Positions 1 through 4,944 of a stretch of 6,120 nucleotides of DNA are shown piece by piece. This DNA is from Actinomycetes bacterium (GTDB taxonomy: Bacteria; Actinomycetota; Actinomycetes; Actinomycetales; Cellulomonadaceae): contig JAEWQZ010000253.1 of NCBI GenBank assembly GCA_023460255.1, positions 1-6,120 on the forward strand. The letters are read 5' to 3'. The notes below the pieces were generated by a model. The model had not been told where the DNA came from. It worked only from the letters and a program-made list of their open reading frames with translations, and searched no databases. Numbering within the stretch: the stretch's first letter is position 1; the number at the start of each line of letters is the position of its first letter. The translations under genes and the position numbers were made by a program.

Positions 1-1414
1 AGGTCACCCGGACCCGCACGACGTCGCCGGGCCGCGGCAGCTCGGGGTCGAGGTCCGGCGCCAGGCGCGCGTCGAGGAGGCCGGCCGCCGCGTCGGGCAG
101 CGCCGCCACCCGCGGGGGCAGGGCGAGGTGGACCAGCCGGCTGTCCTCGGCGCGTCCGCTGATCCGCCGGGTCGCGGTGTCCTTGCGGCCCTCGCCCTCG
201 GCGACGAGGACCTCGACGACCCGCCCGGCCTGGCGCGCGTTCTCCTCGGTGGAGATGCGTTCCTGGAGCTCGACGAGACGGGCGTACCGCTCCGCGACGA
301 CGTCGGCCGGCACCTGGTCGGGCAGGTCCGCCGCGGGCGTGCCCGGTCGCGGGGAGTACTGGAACGTGAAGGCCGAGGAGAACCGCGCCTGCTCGACGAC
401 GCGCAGCGTCTCGGCGAAGTCCTCCTCGGTCTCGCCGGGGAAGCCGACGATGACGTCCGACGTGATCGCCGCGTCGGGCAGCGCCGCCCGGACCCGGTCC
501 AGGATCCCGAGGAAGCGCTCGGCGCGGTAGGAGCGGCGCATCGCGCGCAGCACCCTGTCCGACCCCGACTGCAGCGGCATGTGCAGGCTGGGCATCACCG
601 TCGGGGTCTCGGCCATGGCCGCGACCACGTCGTCGGTGAACGAGGCCGGGTGCGGCGACGTGAAGCGCACCCGCTCGAGCCCCGGTACGGCCCCGACGGC
701 GCGGAGCAGCTTGCCGAAGGCGCCGCGGTCCCCGAACCCCACCCCGTAGGAGTTGACGTTCTGGCCGAGGAGGGTGACCTCGACCGCCCCCTGAGCCACC
801 AGTGCCTCGACCTCGGCGAGGATCTCGCCGGGTCGCCGGTCACGCTCCTTGCCGCGCAGGTGCGGCACGATGCAGAAGGTGCAGGTGTTGTTGCAGCCGA
901 CGCTGATCGAGACCCAGCCGGCGTAGACCGACTCCCGCCGCGTCGGCAGCGTGGACGGGAACACCTGGAGCGACTCCGCGATCTCCACCTGCGCCTCGGC
1001 GTTGTGCCGGGCCCGCTCCAGCAGCACCGGCAGCGCGTCGAGGTTGTGCGTGCCGAACACCACGTCGACCCACGGTGCCCGCTCGACGATGCCGGCGCGG
1101 TCCTTCTGCGCCAGGCAGCCTCCGACGGCGATCTGCATCCCCGGGCGCTGCGCCTTGATGCCGGCCAGCCGGCCGAGGTTGCCGTACAGGCGCGTGGCGG
1201 CGTTCTCGCGTACCGCGCAGGTGTTGATGACGACGACGTCGGCCTCCCAGGCCGCGGCGTCCTCCTCACCCGCGGGCGCGTAGCCCGCCTCCTCGAGGAG
1301 TCCCGCCATGTGCTCGGAGTCGTGCGCGTTCATCTGGCAGCCGAGCGTACGCACGACGTACGTGCCGCGGGCGGCGGGCGGCGCGGTGGCGGGGAGCGGG
1401 ATGGTGCTGGTCAT
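1..1414 (-). CDS. miaB: tRNA-2-methylthio-N6-dimethylallyladenosine synthase MiaB (3' end cut by window edge)
   Basis: MiaB is a cytoplasmic radical-SAM iron-sulfur enzyme that adds a methylthio group to N6-isopentenyladenosine at position 37 of tRNAs reading UNN codons. Reading the minus strand from the ATG at 1414-1412 gives 471 open codons to the window edge, with no stop. The N-terminal UPF0004 domain (about residues 18-130) has the three cluster cysteines: C26 in TLGCQMN, C66 in INTCAVREN and C100 in GGCLAQ. The radical-SAM cysteines C174, C178 and C181 lie in VGCNNTCTFC. MPLQSGSDRVLRAM and GFPGETEEDF are further family motifs of the radical-SAM domain. A TRAM RNA-binding domain begins near residue 393 (GRVVEVLVAEGEG) and runs off the edge, so probably only the last 10-40 residues are missing. 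The start is chosen because the conserved domain begins about 17 residues later, and it leaves a short Pro/Ala-rich leader typical of actinobacterial MiaB. The gene is divergent from gluA. Identification as MiaB rather than MtaB or RimO rests on the TLGCQMN and CNNTCTFC motifs. Confidence 0.96.
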   Translation of the reverse strand, partial: MTSTIPLPATAPPAARGTYVVRTLGCQMNAHDSEHMAGLLEEAGYAPAGEEDAAAWEADVVVINTCAVRENAATRLYGNLGRLAGIKAQRPGMQIAVGGCLAQKDRAGIVERAPWVDVVFGTHNLDALPVLLERARHNAEAQVEIAESLQVFPSTLPTRRESVYAGWVSISVGCNNTCTFCIVPHLRGKERDRRPGEILAEVEALVAQGAVEVTLLGQNVNSYGVGFGDRGAFGKLLRAVGAVPGLERVRFTSPHPASFTDDVVAAMAETPTVMPSLHMPLQSGSDRVLRAMRRSYRAERFLGILDRVRAALPDAAITSDVIVGFPGETEEDFAETLRVVEQARFSSAFTFQYSPRPGTPAADLPDQVPADVVAERYARLVELQERISTEENARQAGRVVEVLVAEGEGRKDTATRRISGRAEDSRLVHLALPPRVAALPDAAAGLLDARLAPDLDPELPRPGDVVRVRVT

Positions 1415-1428
1415 CGCCGTCCAGGGTA
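1415..1428 (-). promoter_or_regulatory. Possible miaB -10 element, start-proximal
   Basis: On the minus strand TACCCT (1428-1423) fits the actinobacterial -10 pattern TANNNT and ends 8 nt before the miaB ATG, so transcription could begin at or just before the start codon. No convincing -35 hexamer sits 17-18 bp upstream, and the only Shine-Dalgarno-like sequence is a weak GGA. This is a guess from pattern and spacing; the true promoter may lie further upstream in the 110-bp divergent region. Confidence 0.3.
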
Positions 1429-1475
1429 CGTGGCCCACGCACCGCCTCCGGACGGCGGCCCGCGTTAACCTGATC

Positions 1476-1483
1476 GTGATCAC
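1476..1483. promoter_or_regulatory. GTGATCAC palindrome in the divergent miaB/gluA intergenic region
   Basis: A perfect 8-bp palindrome lies in the 110-bp region between the divergent miaB and gluA starts. Its centre falls about 45 bp upstream of the proposed gluA transcription start, a position from which an activator could act. The rest of the region holds a GTTAAC at 1464-1469 and a 5-bp inverted repeat, CCGCC (1442-1446) with GGCGG (1454-1458). It does not match the spaced TGTGA-N6-TCACA form of a CRP/GlxR site. An operator role is inference only, since short palindromes are common by chance. Confidence 0.25.
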
Positions 1484-1488
1484 CCCGA

Positions 1489-1518
1489 GTGGCAGCCGCA
1501 ACACGGGCGACCTAGGTT
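1489..1518 (+). promoter_or_regulatory. Predicted gluABCD promoter, giving a leaderless or nearly leaderless gluA mRNA
   Basis: GTGGCA at 1489-1494 matches TTGACA at four of six bases and is followed after 18 bp by TAGGTT at 1513-1518, which fits TANNNT. Six bases after this -10 element comes the A of the gluA ATG at 1525, the normal distance for a transcription start. No Shine-Dalgarno sequence lies in the intervening TAGGTTCAGCAG. Promoter and start codon are therefore consistent with a leaderless transcript, a class common in actinobacteria. Seen: the hexamers, spacing and lack of a ribosome-binding site. Inferred: promoter activity. Confidence 0.5.
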
Positions 1519-1524
1519 CAGCAG

Positions 1525-2337
1525 ATGATCGACCCCGACGGCACCGGCGCCGCGGCCGCCCTCGAGCATCCCTCCGGCGACCGCGCACCGGGGACGACCG
1601 GCGAGCCCCTGGTCGTCCTGAGCGGCGTGAACAAGCACTTCGGCCCCCTGCACGTCCTGCAGGACATCGACCTGGTGGTGCACCGCGGGGAGGTCGTCGT
1701 CGTCATCGGGCCCTCCGGCTCCGGCAAGTCGACGCTGTGCCGGGCGATCAACCGCCTCGAGCCGGTGGACGGGGGACGGGTGCTCGTCGACGGCGTCCCG
1801 GTGCCTGCCGAGGGCCGCGCACTCGCCCGCCTGCGCGCGGACGTCGGCATGGTGTTCCAGCAGTTCAACCTCTTCGCGCACAAGACGGTGCTCCAGAACG
1901 TCACGCTCGGCCCCGTGAAGGCGCGTGGCATGCGCCGCGCCGAGGCCGAGGCCGAGGCGATGCGGCTGCTCGAGCGCGTCGGAGTCGCCGACCAGGCGCA
2001 CAAGCTGCCGGCCCAGCTGTCGGGCGGCCAGCAGCAACGCGTCGCGATCGCGCGGGCGCTCGCCATGCACCCCAAGGTGATCCTCTTCGACGAGCCGACG
2101 TCCGCCCTCGACCCCGAGATGATCAACGAGGTGCTCGACGTCATGGTCGCGCTCGCCCGCGACGGCATGACGATGGTCGTGGTCACCCACGAGATGGGCT
2201 TCGCGCGCCGGGCCGCCGACCGCGTCGTCTTCATGGACGGCGGGCAGATCGTCGAGGAGGGCCCGCCCGACGAGTTCTTCACCGCCCCGCGCTCCGACCG
2301 CGCGAAGGACTTCCTCTCCAAGATCCTCACGCACTGA
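1525..2337 (+). CDS. gluA: Glutamate-type polar amino acid ABC transporter, ATP-binding protein
   Basis: This 270-residue protein is the cytoplasmic ATPase that drives amino acid import through GluC and GluD. It carries the complete ABC ATPase set: Walker A GPSGSGKST (residues 62-70), Q-loop at VFQQFNLF (Q112/Q113), signature LSGGQQQR (165-172), Walker B VILFDEP with catalytic E190, D-loop SALD (193-196) and H-loop H222 in VVVTHEMGF. NKHFGPLHVLQDIDL near residue 36 and MVFQQFNLFAHKTVLQNV are characteristic of the polar amino acid (GlnQ/GluA/HisP-like) ATPases. The ATG at 1525 is the only sensible start: the next in-frame option, GTG at 1627, would cut into the first beta strand. It leaves a polar N-terminal extension of about 27 residues before the conserved domain, and no Shine-Dalgarno sequence precedes it. 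It is the first gene of a four-gene operon and is followed by gluB after 37 nt. Glutamate as substrate is inferred from the operon layout and GluB/GluD similarity; aspartate, glutamine or asparagine remain possible. Confidence 0.96.
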   Translation: MIDPDGTGAAAALEHPSGDRAPGTTGEPLVVLSGVNKHFGPLHVLQDIDLVVHRGEVVVVIGPSGSGKSTLCRAINRLEPVDGGRVLVDGVPVPAEGRALARLRADVGMVFQQFNLFAHKTVLQNVTLGPVKARGMRRAEAEAEAMRLLERVGVADQAHKLPAQLSGGQQQRVAIARALAMHPKVILFDEPTSALDPEMINEVLDVMVALARDGMTMVVVTHEMGFARRAADRVVFMDGGQIVEEGPPDEFFTAPRSDRAKDFLSKILTH

Positions 2338-2357
2338 CCGCCCCCTGGGCACCACAC

Positions 2358-2367
2358 GGAAGGTGAT
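2358..2367 (+). promoter_or_regulatory. gluB ribosome-binding site that decides among three starts
   Basis: GGAAGGTGAT resembles the extended anti-Shine-Dalgarno complement (AGGTGAT is an exact match) and overlaps two of three possible in-frame gluB starts: GTG 2363, ATG 2366 and ATG 2375. If AGGTGAT pairs with 16S rRNA, only ATG 2375 lies far enough downstream (7 nt after the pairing, 11 nt after the GG core). If only GGA at 2358-2360 pairs, ATG 2366 is 5 nt away and also usable. The segment 2363-2373 is also an inverted repeat, GTGAT-G-ATCAC. Confidence 0.55.
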
Positions 2368-2374
2368 GATCACG

Positions 2375-3259
2375 ATGAGACGACCACGGACAGCGGCGGT
2401 GCTCCTCGCGGCAGGTGCACTGGCCCTCGCCGGATGCGCCGGTGACTCCGGCGACGAGCCCGAGGAGACCGAGACCAGCCCGGCCGACGACGGCATGGAG
2501 GAGGCCGAGCTCCCCGAGGGCTCGACGATGGCCCGCCTCGCGGAGGCGGGCTCGATCACCATCGGGACCAAGTTCGACCAGCCGCTCTTCGGCCTCGTCG
2601 GGCCGAACGGGGTGCCGGAGGGGTTCGACGTCGAGATCGCGACGATCATCGCCGGCGAGCTCGGCATCGACGAGGACGGCATCGAGTGGGTGGAGACGAT
2701 CTCCGCCAACCGCGAGGACTTCATCGAGACCGGGCAGGTCGACATGGTCGTCGCGACCTACACGATCAACGACGAGCGCAAGGGCCGGGTCGGCTTCGCG
2801 GGACCGTACTACGAGGCGGGCCAGTCGATCCTCACGCTCGCGTCGAACGAGGACATCCAGGGCCCGGACGACCTGGCCGGCACCCGGGTGTGCACGGCTT
2901 CCGGCTCCACGCCTGAGGGCTTCCTCCTCGAGAACCATCCCGAGGCCGAGGTCGTGCCCTTCGGCACGTACGCCGAGTGCATCGAGCCGCTGCGCAACGG
3001 CCAGGTGGACGCCATCAGCACCGACAACGTGATCCTTGCCGGGTTCGCAGCCGACAACGACGACCTCGAGGTGCGCGGCGAGCCGTTCACCGAGGAGCCG
3101 TACGGCATCGGCGTCGCCCTCGAGGACACCGAGTTCCGGATGTGGATCAACGACGTCCTCGAGGAGATCTTCGCGGACGGCCGGTGGACCGAGGCGTGGG
3201 AGTCGACGGCGGGCACGGTGCTGCCGACGCCGGAGCCGCCGGCGGTCGACAGGTACTGA
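2375..3259 (+). CDS. gluB: Glutamate-type ABC transporter substrate-binding lipoprotein (SBP_bac_3 family)
   Basis: GluB captures the amino acid outside the membrane and delivers it to the GluC/GluD channel. From ATG 2375 the protein has 294 residues. It opens with a basic n-region (MRRPR), a hydrophobic stretch and the lipobox LAGC, so C21 should be lipidated and anchor it to the membrane. An acidic, Asp/Glu/Pro-rich linker (about 22-47) follows. The periplasmic-binding fold starts near ITIGTKFDQPLFG and includes the family-3 signature GFDVEIATII (83-92), then ANREDFIETGQVDMVVATYTI and FAGPYYEAGQSIL, which belong to the ligand-binding lobes. C173 (RVCTASGST) and C202 (YAECIEPL) are the only cysteines of the mature domain besides C21 and probably form a disulfide, as in other GluB-type proteins. 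GTG 2363 and ATG 2366 would add four or three residues; the signal peptide fits any of the three. The gene sits 37 nt after gluA and 102 nt before gluC. Glutamate specificity is family-based inference. Confidence 0.95.
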   Translation: MRRPRTAAVLLAAGALALAGCAGDSGDEPEETETSPADDGMEEAELPEGSTMARLAEAGSITIGTKFDQPLFGLVGPNGVPEGFDVEIATIIAGELGIDEDGIEWVETISANREDFIETGQVDMVVATYTINDERKGRVGFAGPYYEAGQSILTLASNEDIQGPDDLAGTRVCTASGSTPEGFLLENHPEAEVVPFGTYAECIEPLRNGQVDAISTDNVILAGFAADNDDLEVRGEPFTEEPYGIGVALEDTEFRMWINDVLEEIFADGRWTEAWESTAGTVLPTPEPPAVDRY

Positions 3260-3269
3260 GCCGGTCCGA

Positions 3270-3303
3270 GGTCGGGGGCGCCGTCGCGGCGGTGCCCCCG
3301 ACC
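3270..3303 (+). other. Stable intercistronic stem-loop between gluB and gluC
   Basis: GTCGGGGGC (3271-3279) pairs perfectly with GCCCCCGAC (3294-3302), extended by G3270 with C3303 to a 10-bp almost all-G/C stem. The 14-nt apical part (3280-3293) can pair further through CCG/CGG with flanking G-U pairs. It begins 11 nt after the gluB stop and no T-run follows, so it is not a classical intrinsic terminator. Such elements after binding-protein genes commonly protect the upstream mRNA from 3' exonucleases or partly stop transcription, giving more binding protein than permease. That role here is inferred from position. Confidence 0.6.
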
Positions 3304-3344
3304 CCGGTCGCGGGTCGACGCACGGGCACGCAACGGGACACGGG

Positions 3345-3352
3345 AGAGGAGG
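3345..3352 (+). promoter_or_regulatory. Strong Shine-Dalgarno supporting the GTG start of gluC
   Basis: AGAGGAGG ends 9 nt before the GTG at 3362. This purine run is the best ribosome-binding site in the window and fixes a GTG rather than ATG start for gluC. It contrasts with gluA, which has none. Confidence 0.75.
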
Positions 3353-3361
3353 TTCGCCGCG

Positions 3362-4012
3362 GTGGACGTCATCATCGACAACCTGCCCACCTACCTCGAC
3401 GGCTTCCTCATGACCGTGCGCCTCACGCTCTACGCGGCCGCCTTCTCGCTCGTCCTGGGTGTGCTCCTCGCGGCCCTGCGCGTGTCGCCGCTGCGGCCGC
3501 TCCGCGCGGGCGCCGCGACGTTCGTCGAGCTGCTGCGCAACACCCCGCTCACCCTCGTCTTCTTCTTCATGTACTTCGTCTTCCCCCAGTTCAGCGTCCT
3601 GCCGCCGGTGCCGTTCTTCTGGACCGCGGTGGTCTGCCTCACGCTCTACACGTCGGCGTTCGTCGCCGAGGCGATGCGGTCCGGCATCAACAGCGTCGGC
3701 GTCGGGCAGGCGGAGGCGGCGCGCGCCATCGGGCTGACGTTCGGCCAGACGCTCGGCTCCGTCGTCCTGCCGCAGGCGCTCAGGTCGGTCGTCCCGCCGC
3801 TCATCAACGTGTTCATCGCGCTCACGAAGAACACGTCGGTCGCGGCCGGCTTCGCCGTCGTCGAGCTCGTGGCGTCCGGGCGACGTCTGGCGCAGGCGAA
3901 CGCCGGCGACCCGATGATCTGGGTCGGCATCGCGGCCTTCTACCTGGCCATCACCGTCCCGATGGGCGTCCTCGCCGGCCGGGTCGAGCGGAGGGTGGCG
4001 TTCGCGCGATGA
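3362..4012 (+). CDS. gluC: Glutamate-type ABC transporter permease subunit GluC
   Basis: This 216-residue inner-membrane protein is one half of the transport channel, of the HisM/GlnP-like polar amino acid permease family (BPD_transp_1). It starts YLDGFLMTVRLTLY, the usual start of such permeases, followed by hydrophobic segments at about residues 17-40, 63-80, 84-103 and 186-206. The EAA loop that docks on the ATPase is intact: EAARAIGLTFGQTLGSVVLP at 118-137, with conserved E118, G124 and L136-P137. VELLRNTPLTLVFFFMYF and ALTKNTSVAAGF are family motifs. Its length is normal for this subunit. The GTG start has a strong ribosome-binding site 9 nt upstream, and the next in-frame Met is residue 17, inside the first membrane segment region. 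The stop overlaps the gluD start (ATGA), so the two permeases are probably translationally coupled and made in equal amounts, as a heterodimer would need. Confidence 0.95.
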   Translation: MDVIIDNLPTYLDGFLMTVRLTLYAAAFSLVLGVLLAALRVSPLRPLRAGAATFVELLRNTPLTLVFFFMYFVFPQFSVLPPVPFFWTAVVCLTLYTSAFVAEAMRSGINSVGVGQAEAARAIGLTFGQTLGSVVLPQALRSVVPPLINVFIALTKNTSVAAGFAVVELVASGRRLAQANAGDPMIWVGIAAFYLAITVPMGVLAGRVERRVAFAR

Positions 4013-4923
4013 CCTCCGTCCTGTACGACGCACCCGGCCCGCAGACCAGGCGACGCGAGCGCATCGGGTCGGTGGTCGGTGCGCTGCTCATCCTTGCCCT
4101 CGTCGGCGTGGGCGTGTGGGTGGCGGCCGGCCGCGGCGTCTTCGGCGCCGACCGGTGGGACGTGCTGTACGACCCACCCAAGAACCAGACCGCCGCGGAC
4201 GTGTGGCGGTCGCTGTTCCGCGGCCTCATGGCGACGCTGCGGGCTGCCGCGCTCGCCGCGCCTCTGGCGCTGGCCCTCGGGCTCGCGCTGGCGGTGTGGC
4301 GGACGGCGCGCTCGCGCCTGCTCCGCGCGCCGGCGGTGGCCGTCATCGAGCTCTTCCGCGGGCTGCCCGTGCTCCTGATGATGTACGTCGGCCTCATCGG
4401 GATCGGGCTCGACGCGTTCCGCGCCGTCGTCTTCGGCCTCACCGTCTACAACATGGCGATCATCGCCGAGATCATCCGCGCCGGCCTCGCCGCACTCCCC
4501 CATGGCCAGGCCGAGGCCGCGTACGCGATCGGGCTGACCCGTCCGCGCGCCCTCTTCTCGATCCTGCTCCCCCAGGCGGTGCGCACGATGCTGCCCAGCC
4601 TGGTGGCGCAGCTCGTGGTCCTGCTGAAGGACTCGTCGCTGGGCTTCGTCATCGGATACGCCGAGCTGCTGCGGTCCGTGCAGAACAACGCGCAGTACTT
4701 CGGGACCGGCTACTTCCTCGCGCTCTTCGTCGTCGGCGCGGGGATCTACCTCGTGGTGAACCTCAGCCTGTCCGCGTTCGCCCACTGGCTGGCACGGCGG
4801 ACCGCGGCCCGCACGGGCCAGGCCGGTGACCCGACCGTCGTCGACCTCGGGGCGGCGGGCGTCGGTGCGGCGGGCGAGCCCGGTGGACCGGCACGCTACC
4901 GGGTGCTCCGGAACCGGCCCTGA
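4009..4923 (+). CDS. gluD: Glutamate-type ABC transporter permease subunit GluD
   Basis: This is the second channel subunit, 304 residues. It begins MTSVLYDAPGP, a conserved opening of actinobacterial GluD proteins, then a basic RRRER stretch and an extra N-terminal membrane segment (about 20-40) not present in GluC. An extracytoplasmic loop (about 41-65, including DRWDVLYDPPKNQT) follows, then the permease core with further hydrophobic segments at about 75-97, 108-133, 138-155 and 232-256. The EAA loop is EAAYAIGLTRPRALFSILLP at 169-188, with E169, G175 and L187-P188. VLLKDSSLGFVIGYAELL is a family motif. The ATG is chosen from the ATGA overlap with gluC and the conserved N-terminus; a longer open frame upstream is only read-through of gluB and gluC in another frame. 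GGAGG at 3990-3994 is 14 nt away, a weak distance that fits translational coupling. A polar Gly/Ala-rich tail (about 262-304) ends in basic residues. It is convergent with rny. Confidence 0.95.
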   Translation: MTSVLYDAPGPQTRRRERIGSVVGALLILALVGVGVWVAAGRGVFGADRWDVLYDPPKNQTAADVWRSLFRGLMATLRAAALAAPLALALGLALAVWRTARSRLLRAPAVAVIELFRGLPVLLMMYVGLIGIGLDAFRAVVFGLTVYNMAIIAEIIRAGLAALPHGQAEAAYAIGLTRPRALFSILLPQAVRTMLPSLVAQLVVLLKDSSLGFVIGYAELLRSVQNNAQYFGTGYFLALFVVGAGIYLVVNLSLSAFAHWLARRTAARTGQAGDPTVVDLGAAGVGAAGEPGGPARYRVLRNRP

Positions 4924-4935
4924 ACGGGCCCCGGT
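4913..4935 (+). terminator. Possible hairpin at the gluD stop / convergent junction
   Basis: GGCCC (4916-4920) and GGGCC (4926-4930) form a perfect 5-bp stem with a 5-nt loop containing the gluD TGA. An alternative with a 2-nt bulge pairs ACCGG (4913-4917) and CCC with GGG and CCGGT (4931-4935), 8 bp in total. There is no T-run on either strand, so Rho-dependent or mixed termination is as likely. It lies at the only place where gluD and rny transcripts could both end without running into each other. The direct repeat CCCGCGGTC (4938-4946 and 4949-4957) follows it. Confidence 0.35.
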
Positions 4936-4944
4936 GACCCGCGG

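Noticed and set aside
128..1468. A 446-codon plus-strand open frame opposite miaB
   Set aside because: Its Arg/Asp/Gly/Val-rich sequence has no domain, and the minus strand encodes MiaB with every iron-sulfur cysteine intact.
1480..2745. A 421-codon minus-strand open frame opposite gluA and gluB
   Set aside because: It is an antisense shadow of the same kind and covers a complete ABC ATPase with all catalytic motifs on the plus strand.
3260..3361. Possible small gene or riboswitch in the gluB-gluC gap
   Set aside because: No open frame with a ribosome-binding site and no recognisable riboswitch core is visible. The stem-loop and the gluC Shine-Dalgarno account for the structure seen.
2977..4008. 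Long in-frame extension upstream of gluD
   Set aside because: This stretch is out-of-frame read-through of gluB and gluC. The conserved MTSVLYDAPGP start and the ATGA overlap place the gluD start at 4009.
2327..4033. A 568-codon minus-strand open frame opposite gluB and gluC
   Set aside because: It is an antisense shadow of high-GC coding sequence: low complexity, rich in Arg, Asp, Glu and Gly, with no recognisable domain. The plus strand encodes clear transporter proteins over the same span.
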